Shown here in pieces: positions 38,419 to 47,638 of a stretch of DNA of 64,000 nucleotides. The stretch is from positions 1 to 64,000 of the forward strand of contig JAUXOM010000028.1 of the NCBI GenBank assembly GCA_030682175.1, in the 5' to 3' direction. The notes under the pieces are model-generated. The model did no database searches and was not told the DNA's origin. It saw only the letters and a program-made list of their open reading frames with translations. Both the position numbers and the translations under genes were made by a program. The first letter of the stretch is position 1. The number at the start of each line of letters is the position of its first letter. The DNA comes from Rhodocyclaceae bacterium. GTDB lineage: Bacteria > Pseudomonadota > Gammaproteobacteria > Burkholderiales > Rhodocyclaceae.

Positions 38419-40629
38419 CTATTTGCCTTGTGGGGAACGAGGATATTCGAGCCTCGTCCCAATCGATTTTTCCGGGGTCACGTCAGACGCCAGCAACCCG
38501 CCAGGAGGCCAGAAAGTTTGTTCTTTAAAAGACTGATCCTCAGCTTTACCCTGATCCTGACTTCGATATCCATTCACGCCGGCCAGTCCTTCCCGGCGCT
38601 CGAACGTTCCTTCGATGATCGTCTGCAATCCCAGCTTGAAGTCAGGCTGGAATCGCTCGGCCTTGCCGCGGCGGTGCGCGAACGCCGCCTGTCGGTGGCC
38701 CTGGTCGACATCACCGCGCCCGACCGCCCCCGCTTTGCCGCCCTCAATCCCGATCACATGGCCTATGCCGCGAGCCTGCCCAAGATCGCCATCCTGCTCG
38801 GGGCCTTCGCCCGCATCGAGGCCGGCGACATGCAGCTCGACGCGCCCACCCGCGACACCCTGACCCGGATGATCCGCGTTTCCTCCAACACCGCCGCCAG
38901 CGAGATGCTGGAGCGGGTCGGCATGCGCTACCTGGCCGGACTGCTGCAGTCGCCCCGCTACCGCCTGTACGACCCCGAGCGCAACGGCGGCCTCTGGGTG
39001 GGCCGGCCCTACGGCAAGGGCGGCGACACCCTGCGCGACCCCCTGCACAATCTTTCGCACGGGGCGACGGCCCTGCAGGTGGCCCGCTTCTACTACCTGC
39101 TGGAGACCGGGCGGCTCACTTCGCCCCAGCTGACCGGCGAGATGAAGGCCATCCTCGGCAATCCCGGCATTCACCACAAGTTCGTCAAGGGCCTGGAGGC
39201 CGAACGCCCGGGTTCGAAAATCTTCCGCAAATCCGGCAGCTGGCAGAACTGGCATGCCGACAGCGCCATCGTCGAACGCGACGGCCGCCGCTACATCGCC
39301 GTGGCCTTGGCGGAGGACCCCCAGGGCGGCGAGTGGCTGCGCCGCCTGATCGTCGGGATGGACAAGGCCGTGTTCGACACCGCCCCGCGCAGCCTGGTGG
39401 CGCTTCTCCAATAGCCGTTGCAGGCGGGTGCCCAGGGTCTGGTGGGCGACCGCCGAGTTCACCCGCAGCACGTTCGAGTTGATCACCACCAGGTAATGCA
39501 GCCGGCGCTGGCCCGCCGGGTGCTCGACGATGGCCACCGAGTTCAGCAGGTTTTCCACGTTGCCCTGGTATTTTCGGCAGACGAAGTCCGGCTCCGGCTG
39601 ACAGCGGAATAGGGAACCGGATTTGAAATACACGGCGGCGTCGTCGAGGGCGGGCGAGGAAGCGTAGCGGATGCGGCGCTGGGTCATGTACAGCAGGCGC
39701 TTGATCTCCCGGCTGGACCAGGCATCGACAATCCGCCCTTCCTCCAGCGCCAGCAGCCAGCGCATCAGTTCCCGTGGCGTCGCCCAACTGCCGCTCCCCG
39801 GCACGCGGGCCTTGCCGGTTTGCGTAAAAAAACCGCCCTGCTGCAGGGCCTGCGGATCCAGGCCATTGCGCGCAATACCGCCCTGCAGCGCCCGCCCCAG
39901 CCGTGCCGCGAGCTCTGCCCTGGAGTGGGTGCGGAAAAAGGCGTCGATCCGCGCCTGGTCCAGCGGGTAAGCGCGGCCCGCACCGGCCAGCAGCAGGGTT
40001 TCGCGCAGGACCATGGAGGCGGCGGCGTTGGAACTCGCCGACAGCATCCAGTCGAGGTAAGTCCACAAGCTCGCCGCATCGCCCTGGCGCAGGGGGCGGT
40101 GGGCAAGGCGGCTGCCGTCCCAGAAGGGGACGGCGTGGCTGTCGGAAACGATGAAACTGTCGGCGACCACCTGCGTTTCGCGCAGGATCCGTTCGCGGGC
40201 GGCGATGTCGTCGGGATAAAGATCGGCAAGCTGCTGGAACAGGGCCGTGGCCACCACCAGCTTGCCGACGCTGCCTGGATTGAAGCGGGCCGCGGCGCGG
40301 TGCTCCGCATAAACCGGCCGCGCCGGGTCGCTGAGGTCCAGCACGGCCACGGCATAGCGATCGGCCTCCGCACCCAGCAGATCCGTCAGCTGGCGGCTGA
40401 ATTCCGCGTCGGGCGCCGGCAGCGCCAGCTTGCTGCCGACGCGCCGCAGCTCGACCTGATGCAGTGCCAGCTGCCCGCCCGGCGGCTGCACCCGGCCACT
40501 GGCCTTGTTCCCTTGTGCCAGACGGTAGCCTTCGAGGCGGGCAATGCCGGTGTAGTTCAGGCCATCCAGCGGATAGGCGCGGGCCAGGCCGGGCAGCAGC
40601 AGGAACAGCAGAAACAGGGCGCGCATCAC
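38419..40629 (-). CDS. Secreted serine hydrolase / penicillin-binding-like; reading frame continues antisense through the convergent hydrolase gene
   Basis: Signal peptide 'MMRALFLLFLLLPGLARA', SxxK 'NPGSVGKLVV', 'SASSNAAASMV', KSG 'AVYFKSGSLFRC'; recognisable domain ends ~39380, then the frame reads antisense to 38518-39414. Confidence 0.65.
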   Translation of the reverse strand: MMRALFLLFLLLPGLARAYPLDGLNYTGIARLEGYRLAQGNKASGRVQPPGGQLALHQVELRRVGSKLALPAPDAEFSRQLTDLLGAEADRYAVAVLDLSDPARPVYAEHRAAARFNPGSVGKLVVATALFQQLADLYPDDIAARERILRETQVVADSFIVSDSHAVPFWDGSRLAHRPLRQGDAASLWTYLDWMLSASSNAAASMVLRETLLLAGAGRAYPLDQARIDAFFRTHSRAELAARLGRALQGGIARNGLDPQALQQGGFFTQTGKARVPGSGSWATPRELMRWLLALEEGRIVDAWSSREIKRLLYMTQRRIRYASSPALDDAAVYFKSGSLFRCQPEPDFVCRKYQGNVENLLNSVAIVEHPAGQRRLHYLVVINSNVLRVNSAVAHQTLGTRLQRLLEKRHQAARGGVEHGLVHPDDQAAQPLAALGVLRQGHGDVAAAVAFDDGAVGMPVLPAAGFAEDFRTRAFGLQALDELVVNAGIAEDGLHLAGQLGRSEPPGLQQVVEAGHLQGRRPVRKIVQGVAQGVAALAVGPAHPEAAVALGVVQAVAGRLQQSGQVAHADPLQHLAGGGVGGNADHPGQGVAGGRVELHVAGLDAGEGPEQDGDLGQARGIGHVIGIEGGKAGAVGRGDVDQGHRQAAFAHRRGKAERFQPDFKLGLQTIIEGTFERREGLAGVNGYRSQDQGKAEDQSFKEQTFWPPGGLLASDVTPEKSIGTRLEYPRSPQGK
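38518..39414 (+). CDS. Secreted serine hydrolase, class A beta-lactamase-like
   Basis: TTG start 9 nt after AGGAGG, signal peptide 'FFKRLILSFTLILTSISIHA', SxxK 'ASLPKIAIL', SxN 'RVSSNTAAS', KSG 'FRKSGSWQNWHADSAIV'. Confidence 0.75.
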   Translation: MFFKRLILSFTLILTSISIHAGQSFPALERSFDDRLQSQLEVRLESLGLAAAVRERRLSVALVDITAPDRPRFAALNPDHMAYAASLPKIAILLGAFARIEAGDMQLDAPTRDTLTRMIRVSSNTAASEMLERVGMRYLAGLLQSPRYRLYDPERNGGLWVGRPYGKGGDTLRDPLHNLSHGATALQVARFYYLLETGRLTSPQLTGEMKAILGNPGIHHKFVKGLEAERPGSKIFRKSGSWQNWHADSAIVERDGRRYIAVALAEDPQGGEWLRRLIVGMDKAVFDTAPRSLVALLQ

Positions 40630-43532
40630 GGTGTCTCCCGCAGCATGATGCTGCGCCCCGTCTGGGCGCGCAGCGGCGCATCCAGTTCAAGCAGAAAACG
40701 GTCGCGGCGCGCCTGCCGGCTCTGCAGATAGGGGCGAATCTGGAACAGCGCAAGGCGCCCCGCCACGAAGCCGAATTCCACGTCCGCCGGGACGACCTGC
40801 CCGCTCTCGTCACGCTGGGGAAAACGCTCCGGCAGTTCCCGGCCCAGTCGCCGCAACTGTTCGATTTCGGCCGGCGTCAGCACCGGCTGACCCGAAACCG
40901 GCTGGCTCTCGAGACCGCCAGCGGTGCCCAGGATGCGCCGGGTAGCGGCGCTGGCCTCGGCGAGCAGCCGCACCTCGCCGGTTGCGGCGACGATGAGGAG
41001 TTCCTCCGCGGCCTGCCCGGAAACAGCCCCGCTCACGCCCTCGTTCGCCGCCACCGTGTAGCCGGCGGAACTGCCGCTCTCCAGGTCGAGGGTCACCATC
41101 ACCCCCGACTTGTCCACCGGCACCGCGCGCTGCAGCAGAACCGAAACATAGACGTGCTCGGGAGCGTCCATGCGCATCTGCCGCCAGGCGAAGGCGCGTT
41201 CCGCGAAGGGCGAGGCCCACACGCGCAGGATCGCCGCAACCACGTCGTCCAGGCCCACCACATTCGGCACGGTGAGGTTGAGCCCCGCCCCGCTGAAGCC
41301 GGGCAAATCCTCCACATTGGTGTCGCTGCGCACAAAGACGGCATAGCTGCCGTCCGGACCGAAACGCTCCTGCATGGCACGAGCGAGGGCCGCGCGGAAT
41401 TGTGTCCCGACATCGGCCGTGCCGATCCAGCTCCGCAGCCGTTCCAAGAGCCGCCGGGCTTCGGGCTCCCGCTGCGCGACAGGCAGGCCGTCGATGCGGC
41501 GATACTCGGCGCGCAGCCACGCATGGGCGCTCATTCCCGTTCCCGGCAGGGCGTGTTCGAGGAAGGCGCGGAAGGCGCCGAAGGGAATGACCAGGCCGTC
41601 GGCCACCGCCGCCGGGTAGTGGTGCTTCAGTTCGCCCAGCCGTGCCGCCTTCGGCCCGGCGATGCGTCCGGCGTCGTCCGCCCGCAGCTCGCCGAGCAGA
41701 ATCGGATCGCGCCGCGCGAGGTCCAGCTTGGCGAGATTCGGGTGAATGCGCTCCGCTGGCCGCTCGGCGTGGCCAAAGACAGCCTCCCAGCGCGGGCCGT
41801 CCGCGGCGATCAGCACCCGCCCGCCCGGGCTCACGGCCATGACGATGGGCCGCCCCGCCATCGCCCGCAGGCGCGGCACCAGCCCGGCATCCACCACCAC
41901 GTTGGGGATGCCCAGGTTGCTGGCGAGCAGTTGCACATGGGAAAGGATGTTGCCGGCCTCCAGAGTGAGGATGCCGGCCACGGGCGGGAGGCTCTCTGTC
42001 GTTTCGCGCAGCAGATAGATGCCGTCCGGACGGGGAGCGGTGGCATCCAGACGCAGGATGCCCCGGGCCAGGCCCGGATTGAGGGCGCGCAACCCCGCCC
42101 CAACTGATTGGCCAAAAATCTCGTGCTCGATCCCGGCGAGGCTGTTGGCCTCCTGCAGCAGACCGTCCAGCAAGGCCGAATAGACCAGCAGCGGACTTGC
42201 CCGCAGGCGGTCGGGTATGAACTGGGATGCCAGAGGTTCGATGCGGGCGAGCCCCGTCACCGCAGCGGCAAAGTGGAAGGCCAACTCGCGCCCGGCCCAG
42301 GCGGGCACCCGCGCCAGATAGCCGAGTTCCGCGCGGTAACGCTCCAGGGGCAGGCTCGGCACCGCCAGGCGGTCGAGCGCCTCGCGCGTCGCCTGACGCT
42401 CCCGGGCGGTGAGCAGCCCCACGCCGTACAGGGCCTCGGCGGCGCTGCCCAGCACGGCGAGCCGCTCGGCCGGGCGCGCCCGCGACAGGTCGCCCTGCAA
42501 GCCGCGGCCGCTGGCGAAGGCCGTGGCCTCGACATCCAGACTGAGCCGGAGCGCCGCCACGCGCAGCTTTTGCGGGAGTTCCGGCAGGGCCGCGCGCAAT
42601 TCAGCCAGGAATGCCGCGCTGGCGGCGAAGCGCTGCGCGGGCGATAGTGTGACCTCAAGCTCGAGGGCAAAGCGGCGCAACTGGCCGGCAAATGGATGCT
42701 TGTCGAGGCGCCCGGCCAGTTCATTCAGTGGCTGCTTCAGGTCGCGGATGGCGAAGAGCGCTTCGATGGCCTGGGCGAGTTGCTCGAACTCGGGCTCGCT
42801 GCGCCCTTGCTGGCGGGCATAGGCCCGCACCCGCCCGGCGTCGGCGGCATCCGGCTGCGAGTGGAGCTTGTTGCGCAGCGACGCGAAGCCGGCATCCAGA
42901 GTGGCGAGGCTGGAGGAAAGTTCGTGGGAGCGCGTCACCGTCGCGCCATTGCGTGCCAGCGGCAGCAGCAGCGCCGCCTGGCGCAGCAGCAGAAAGTCCC
43001 GCTCCCCTTGCTGGCGGGCGGCCAAAGCGGCCAGAATCGCCTCTGCGGCCGCAATCTCGTCCTCCACCTGGAAGGCCCCCCGGTAGTAGCGCGCCCGGCG
43101 CAGGATCCAGCCGTTGTCCGCCGCAACCAGATAACGCTCCAGCAGGATGGCCTTCAGCGCCGCTTGTCCCGGCGTGGCGGCCAGGGCCTCGGGATCGGTG
43201 GCGGCCAGCACATTGCCCACCAGGAAACCGGCTTCCTCGAGCGCGCGGGCGCGTTCGCCGAGCCTGCCGTGCTGGATGCCGCCGCCACGGGGCGCGCAGG
43301 CATAGGGTCCGGGGGGCAGCACCGCACCATCCTTGCAGAACCAGTAGATCCCGTCGAAGGGGCCCCGGGGGTCGGTCTTCATCCCGGCGAGCCAACGAGC
43401 CATCTCTGCGGTGTCGGGGGGCGCGTCGGCTGCAGCGAGAGGCGCCCACGCGAGGAAGAGGGCAGTCAACAGTCCCCCTGTCGCGGCAAGGATTGCGCGG
43501 GGAAAGGTAGCGGTGCGTCTTTCGTGCTTCAT
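40626..43532 (-). CDS. Signal-peptide-bearing dikinase-like protein (phosphohistidine swivel plus PPDK/PEP-synthase ATP-grasp domain)
   Basis: 'PPVAGILTLEAGNILSHVQLLASNLGIPNVVV' swivel with candidate His532; 'GPKAARLGELKHHYPAAVADGLVIPFGAFRAFL', 'SYAVFVRSDTNVEDLPGFSGAGLNLTVPNV', 'VEFGFVAGRLALFQIRPY' ATP-grasp; N-terminal 'AILAATGGLLTALFLAWAPLAAADA'. Confidence 0.75.
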   Translation of the reverse strand: MKHERRTATFPRAILAATGGLLTALFLAWAPLAAADAPPDTAEMARWLAGMKTDPRGPFDGIYWFCKDGAVLPPGPYACAPRGGGIQHGRLGERARALEEAGFLVGNVLAATDPEALAATPGQAALKAILLERYLVAADNGWILRRARYYRGAFQVEDEIAAAEAILAALAARQQGERDFLLLRQAALLLPLARNGATVTRSHELSSSLATLDAGFASLRNKLHSQPDAADAGRVRAYARQQGRSEPEFEQLAQAIEALFAIRDLKQPLNELAGRLDKHPFAGQLRRFALELEVTLSPAQRFAASAAFLAELRAALPELPQKLRVAALRLSLDVEATAFASGRGLQGDLSRARPAERLAVLGSAAEALYGVGLLTARERQATREALDRLAVPSLPLERYRAELGYLARVPAWAGRELAFHFAAAVTGLARIEPLASQFIPDRLRASPLLVYSALLDGLLQEANSLAGIEHEIFGQSVGAGLRALNPGLARGILRLDATAPRPDGIYLLRETTESLPPVAGILTLEAGNILSHVQLLASNLGIPNVVVDAGLVPRLRAMAGRPIVMAVSPGGRVLIAADGPRWEAVFGHAERPAERIHPNLAKLDLARRDPILLGELRADDAGRIAGPKAARLGELKHHYPAAVADGLVIPFGAFRAFLEHALPGTGMSAHAWLRAEYRRIDGLPVAQREPEARRLLERLRSWIGTADVGTQFRAALARAMQERFGPDGSYAVFVRSDTNVEDLPGFSGAGLNLTVPNVVGLDDVVAAILRVWASPFAERAFAWRQMRMDAPEHVYVSVLLQRAVPVDKSGVMVTLDLESGSSAGYTVAANEGVSGAVSGQAAEELLIVAATGEVRLLAEASAATRRILGTAGGLESQPVSGQPVLTPAEIEQLRRLGRELPERFPQRDESGQVVPADVEFGFVAGRLALFQIRPYLQSRQARRDRFLLELDAPLRAQTGRSIMLRETP

Positions 43533-43639
43533 GCCTGCTCACCCAAAGAAGCCAGCGGCCAGAGACTCTGGCCTTGATCAAAGTGTATGCCCAATCCTGC
43601 CGGTGGCAAGGCCGCTGGAGGCACGCCGCCCCCATGTTG

Positions 43640-43735
43640 GCGGCGAGACGGCTGGCGCCGTCCACATGTTGAAGGCGAGACGGCTGGCGCCGTCCCGCCA
43701 GTCCCACGGGGATTCCCTTCGGTCACGCTCACTTT
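43640..43735 (-). repeat. Dispersed repeat copy with internal ~35-bp tandem duplication
   Basis: 'CATGTTGGCGGCGAGACGGCTGGCGCCGTC CACATGTTGAAGGCGAGACGGCTGGCGCCGTC CCGCCAGTCCCACGGGGATTCCCTTCGGTCACGC'. Confidence 0.7.
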
Positions 43736-43862
43736 TGCGAATTTTGCGGGTAGACGCTGGCGGGCCAAAAAAGCGATAATCCGACCTCTTTTACCGGCTT
43801 TCATGGTGCCAGACGGCATCAGGGCCATGGTTAACCATTCCTCACCACGCAGAGAGTCCAAT

Positions 43863-45734
43863 ATGGCAGCAGTAGCAGCACTCGCACCCGCGCCGAACCT
43901 GTCCCGGCTGCTTCTTTCCGGCAACGAGGCCGTCGCCCGCGCCGTCTGGGAATCCGGTTGCAAGGTGGCCGCTGCCTATCCCGGCACGCCTTCGACCGAG
44001 ATCCTAGAAGCCCTGTGCACCTACCCGGACATTTATACCGAGTGGTCGGTGAATGAAAAGGTGTCCATGGAGGTCGCGCTGGGCGCCTCGATGATGGGTG
44101 CGCGCTCTTTCTGTGCGATGAAGCACGTCGGCCTCAACGTCGCCGCCGACCCCCTGATGACGCTGACCTTGACCGGCACGGTCGGCGGCATGGTGATCGC
44201 CGTCGCCGACGACGTCGGCATGGCCTCGTCGCAGAACGAGCAGGACTCGCGGTTCTACGCCCGCTTCGCCCATCTGCCCATGTTCGAGCCGGCCGATTCG
44301 CAGGAGGCCTACGATATGGTGCACGCCGCGTTCGAACTGTCGGAACAGCACCAGGTGCCCGTGTTCGTGCGCATGACGGCACGCATCTGCCACGTCAAGT
44401 GCGTCACCCAGGTCGGCGAGCGCGTGGCGCACGAGCCGGCCGGCTTCGTCAAGAACGCCGAGCGCTGGGTGATGGTGCCGGCCCACGCCAAGCGGCGCAT
44501 TCCTTTGATGTTCGAGCGCGACGCGGTGCTGCGCGAGGTGTCCGAGCATTCTCCGCTGAACGTGCTGGAACCGGGCAAGGATCGCCGCGTCGGCTTCGTC
44601 ACCAGCGGGCCGGCCTACATGCATGTGCGCGAAGCCTTCCCGGATGCGCCGGTGCTCAAGTTGGGCATGAGTAATCCCCTGCCGCTGAACATGATCAAAG
44701 CACTGGCCGCCATGGTCGATACGCTGGTGGTCGTCGAGGAAGTCGAACCGGTCGTCGAGACCGAGATTCGTGCCGCCGGCATCGCCGTGCATGGCAAGGA
44801 CATCCTGCCGAAGATCGGCGAACTGGCCCCCGAGGTGCTGACCCCGGCGATCAACCGCCTGCTGAACAACGAACCAGCGCCGCCGCCAGTCGCCGCGCCG
44901 GCCGTGTTCCCGCGGCCGCCGACGCTGTGCGCCTCCTGCCCGCACATGGGCATTTACTACACGCTGTCGCAACTGAAGAACATCATCGTTGCCGGCGACA
45001 TCGGCTGCTACACGCTCGGCGCCGGCCACCCGTGGAATGCGCTCGACACGACAATCTGCATGGGCGCCGCCGTGACCGTTGCACACGGCATGGACAAGGG
45101 CCGCGGCGCGGTCGACAAGAACAAGAAAATCCTCGCCGTGATGGGCGATTCGACTTTCATGCACATGGGCATGCAGGGCCTGCTCGACGCGACCTACAAC
45201 AACAGCAACATCACTTTCCTGCTGCTCGACAACGGCACGGTGGGCATGACCGGCGGCCAGAACACGCCCGCCAACGGCCTCGACATCCGTGGCAACCCGG
45301 CGCCGCGCATCGACTTCCGCAAGCTGGTCGAGGCGCTCGGCGTGAAGCCCGAGCGGGTGCGCGAGGTCGATCCTTACGAGATGCCCAAGCTGTTCAAGGT
45401 GATCCGCGAGGAGACCAAGATCGAGGAAGTTTCGGTCATCCTCGCTTACCGGCCCTGCGTGCTCACCGACGAATTCAAGGCGGCGCGCGCCTACCATGTC
45501 GATGATGACAAATGCACCGGCTGCGGCAACTGCATCGATGTCGGCTGCCCGGCGATTCATGTCACGCATCGCGAAAAGGTGGTGAAGCCGTCCGGCAAGG
45601 AAGTCGACCTCGCCTTCGTGCGCATCGACCCGATCGCGTGTACCGGCTGTGGCATGTGCCTCCAGCCCTGTGCGCCGGATGCCATCATGCAGGTCGCAGG
45701 GCCGCGCGTCGTGGCCATGCTGCGTCCGGTCTGA
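43863..45734 (+). CDS. iorA: Indolepyruvate ferredoxin oxidoreductase alpha subunit
   Basis: 'AYPGTPSTEILEALCTYPDIYTEWSVNEKVSMEVALGASMMGARSFCAMKHVGLNVAADPLMT', TPP domain 'MGDSTFMHMGMQGLLDATYNNSNITFLLLDNGTVGMTGGQNTP', C-terminal 4Fe-4S motifs. Confidence 0.95.
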   Translation: MAAVAALAPAPNLSRLLLSGNEAVARAVWESGCKVAAAYPGTPSTEILEALCTYPDIYTEWSVNEKVSMEVALGASMMGARSFCAMKHVGLNVAADPLMTLTLTGTVGGMVIAVADDVGMASSQNEQDSRFYARFAHLPMFEPADSQEAYDMVHAAFELSEQHQVPVFVRMTARICHVKCVTQVGERVAHEPAGFVKNAERWVMVPAHAKRRIPLMFERDAVLREVSEHSPLNVLEPGKDRRVGFVTSGPAYMHVREAFPDAPVLKLGMSNPLPLNMIKALAAMVDTLVVVEEVEPVVETEIRAAGIAVHGKDILPKIGELAPEVLTPAINRLLNNEPAPPPVAAPAVFPRPPTLCASCPHMGIYYTLSQLKNIIVAGDIGCYTLGAGHPWNALDTTICMGAAVTVAHGMDKGRGAVDKNKKILAVMGDSTFMHMGMQGLLDATYNNSNITFLLLDNGTVGMTGGQNTPANGLDIRGNPAPRIDFRKLVEALGVKPERVREVDPYEMPKLFKVIREETKIEEVSVILAYRPCVLTDEFKAARAYHVDDDKCTGCGNCIDVGCPAIHVTHREKVVKPSGKEVDLAFVRIDPIACTGCGMCLQPCAPDAIMQVAGPRVVAMLRPV

Positions 45735-45744
45735 AATTATGGAT

Positions 45745-45856
45745 CCCCATCCCCCCAGCCCCCTTCCTCAGGAAGTGGGTGACTGTTGTTCAGCCGCTGC
45801 GCGGCTTCCATGCTCTGGCTGTTCCTCCTTGGGGCGGCCCGGCGGAGAAACCCATT
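45745..45856 (+). repeat. Shared ~110-bp leader repeat, copy upstream of iorB
   Basis: Aligns with 47529-47638, including exact GTTCCTCCTTGGGGCGGCCCGGCGGAG. Confidence 0.85.
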
Positions 45857-46468
45857 ATGGAAAATAACATTACCAACATCCTCGTCTGCGGCATTGGCGG
45901 CCAGGGTGTCATGACCGCCACCGAAATCCTCGCCGAGGCGGCCATCGCCGAAGGCCACGATGCGAAAAAAACCGAAGTCGCCGGCATGGCCCAACGCGGC
46001 GGCGTGGTGACCTCGCATCTGCGCTTCGGCCCCAAGGTGCTCTCGCCGCAGATCGCGCCGGGCACCGTGCATGTGCTGCTCGGCTTCGAAGCCGCCGAGG
46101 CGCTGCGCTGGTCGGCCTACCTGCGGCCGGACGGCCTCGCCCTGGTGAATGACTCGCGGCTGGTGCCGCCGGTGGTCGAGATCGGCCTGTTCGACTATCC
46201 GGCAGATCCGATCGGCGAGATGCGCGCCGCCGGCATCCGCACGGTAAGTTTCGATGCCGCCACCATCGCCAGCAACCTGGGTGACCTGCGTCTGGGCAAC
46301 ACCGTCATGCTGGGTGCCATCGCCGATCACCTGCCGTTTGCCGCGGACGTGCTGCTGCGCTGCATCGAGGCGCGCTTTGCCCGCAAGGGCGCGGCCATCG
46401 TCGAACTGAATCGTCGTGCCTTCGCCGCCGGCCGGGCTGCCGCGGCGCAGGAAGCCGTCCCCGCCTAA
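45857..46468 (+). CDS. iorB: Indolepyruvate oxidoreductase beta subunit
   Basis: 'NILVCGIGGQGVMTATEILAEAAIAEGHDAKKTEVAGMAQRGGVVTSHLRFG'. Confidence 0.93.
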   Translation: MENNITNILVCGIGGQGVMTATEILAEAAIAEGHDAKKTEVAGMAQRGGVVTSHLRFGPKVLSPQIAPGTVHVLLGFEAAEALRWSAYLRPDGLALVNDSRLVPPVVEIGLFDYPADPIGEMRAAGIRTVSFDAATIASNLGDLRLGNTVMLGAIADHLPFAADVLLRCIEARFARKGAAIVELNRRAFAAGRAAAAQEAVPA

Positions 46469-46671
46469 CTTTCATGGCGGCAGACACCACCCCTGATGAT
46501 GAAATCTGTCTTTCCCGCGAAGGCGGGAACCCATAATTTATCAGTCTGACCACCACAGTATGGATTCCCTTCCCCGATAAAAGCATTCGAGGATGACGCG
46601 CGGGAATGACGGTGCTTGAATTGTGTTTCACGAAAATGTTCCAAGCTTCACGCTAAAAAGGAATAAACACC

Positions 46672-47526
46672 ATGACCGCTCGCATTCTTGACGGCAACGC
46701 CCTGTCGCAAATTGTCCGCGCCGACCTGGCGGAAAAAGCCGCCGCCCTCAAGGCCACGCAGAACATCGTGCCCTGCCTCGCCGTGATCCTCGTCGGCGAA
46801 GATCCCGCCTCGGCCGTTTATGTGCGCAACAAGGTCGCGGCCTGCGAAAAGGCCGGCTTTCGCTCGATCAAGGAAAGCTACCCGCCCAATGTCGAACCGA
46901 TAGTGGTGCTCGGCAAGATCGCGGCACTCAACGCCGACCCGAGCGTACATGGCATTCTGGTGCAATTGCCGCTGCCCAGGCAGTTCGATGCCGCGGCCGT
47001 GCTCGAAGCCATCTCCCCCGAGAAGGACGTGGACGGCTTTCACGCCGAAAACGTCGGCGCCCTGATGCAGGGCAACCCGCGCTTCGTTCCCTGCACCCCT
47101 TGTGGCGTCATGAAAATGCTGGCGTCGGAGAACGTACCCCTCAAGGGCGCCGAGGCCGTCATCGTCGGCCGCAGCAATATCGTCGGCAAGCCGATGGCGA
47201 TGCTGCTGCTGGCGGAAAGCTGTACGGTCACGATCTGCCATTCGCGCACCAGGGACCTCGCCTTCCATACCCGCCGCGCGGACATCCTGGTTGCCGCCGT
47301 CGGCCAGCCGAAGATGATCACCGGCGACATGATCAAGCCCGGTGCGACAGTGATCGATGTCGGCATCAACCGCACCCCGGAAGGCAAGCTGTGCGGCGAC
47401 GTCGATTTCGAATCGGCCAAGGAAGTCGCCGGCCTCATCACCCCGGTACCCGGCGGCGTCGGCCCGATGACCATCACCATGCTGCTTGCCAACACCCTCG
47501 AAGCGGCCGAGAGGACGCTGGGATGA
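46672..47526 (+). CDS. folD: Bifunctional methylenetetrahydrofolate dehydrogenase/cyclohydrolase FolD
   Basis: '[56 protein letters not shown]', '[18 protein letters not shown]', '[18 protein letters not shown]'. Confidence 0.97.
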   Translation: MTARILDGNALSQIVRADLAEKAAALKATQNIVPCLAVILVGEDPASAVYVRNKVAACEKAGFRSIKESYPPNVEPIVVLGKIAALNADPSVHGILVQLPLPRQFDAAAVLEAISPEKDVDGFHAENVGALMQGNPRFVPCTPCGVMKMLASENVPLKGAEAVIVGRSNIVGKPMAMLLLAESCTVTICHSRTRDLAFHTRRADILVAAVGQPKMITGDMIKPGATVIDVGINRTPEGKLCGDVDFESAKEVAGLITPVPGGVGPMTITMLLANTLEAAERTLG

Positions 47527-47528
47527 TG

Positions 47529-47638
47529 GCCCTCATTCCCCCAGCCCCCTTCTCGAAGAAGGGGGTGACGGTTGTTCGCGGGCTGCGCCCGCTCCATGTA
47601 TTGGCCGTTCCTCCTTGGGGCGGCCCGGCGGAGGAACT
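47529..47638 (+). repeat. Shared ~110-bp leader repeat, copy upstream of purE
   Basis: 'TTCCCCCAGCCCCCTTCTCGAAGAAGGGGGTGACGGTTGTTCGCGGGCTGCGCCCGCTCCATGTATTGGCCGTTCCTCCTTGGGGCGGCCCGGCGGAGGAACT'. Confidence 0.85.

Noticed and set aside
44004-45569. 521-aa minus-strand ORF opposite iorA
   Set aside because: Antisense to an unambiguous iorA; His/Asp/Gln-rich shadow-frame composition
46490-46625. 'TTTCCCGCGAAGGCGGGAACCC ... GACGCGCGGGAATGACGG' before folD
   Set aside because: Looks like a generic degenerate palindromic intergenic repeat; only one copy seen here, so not called as a defined element
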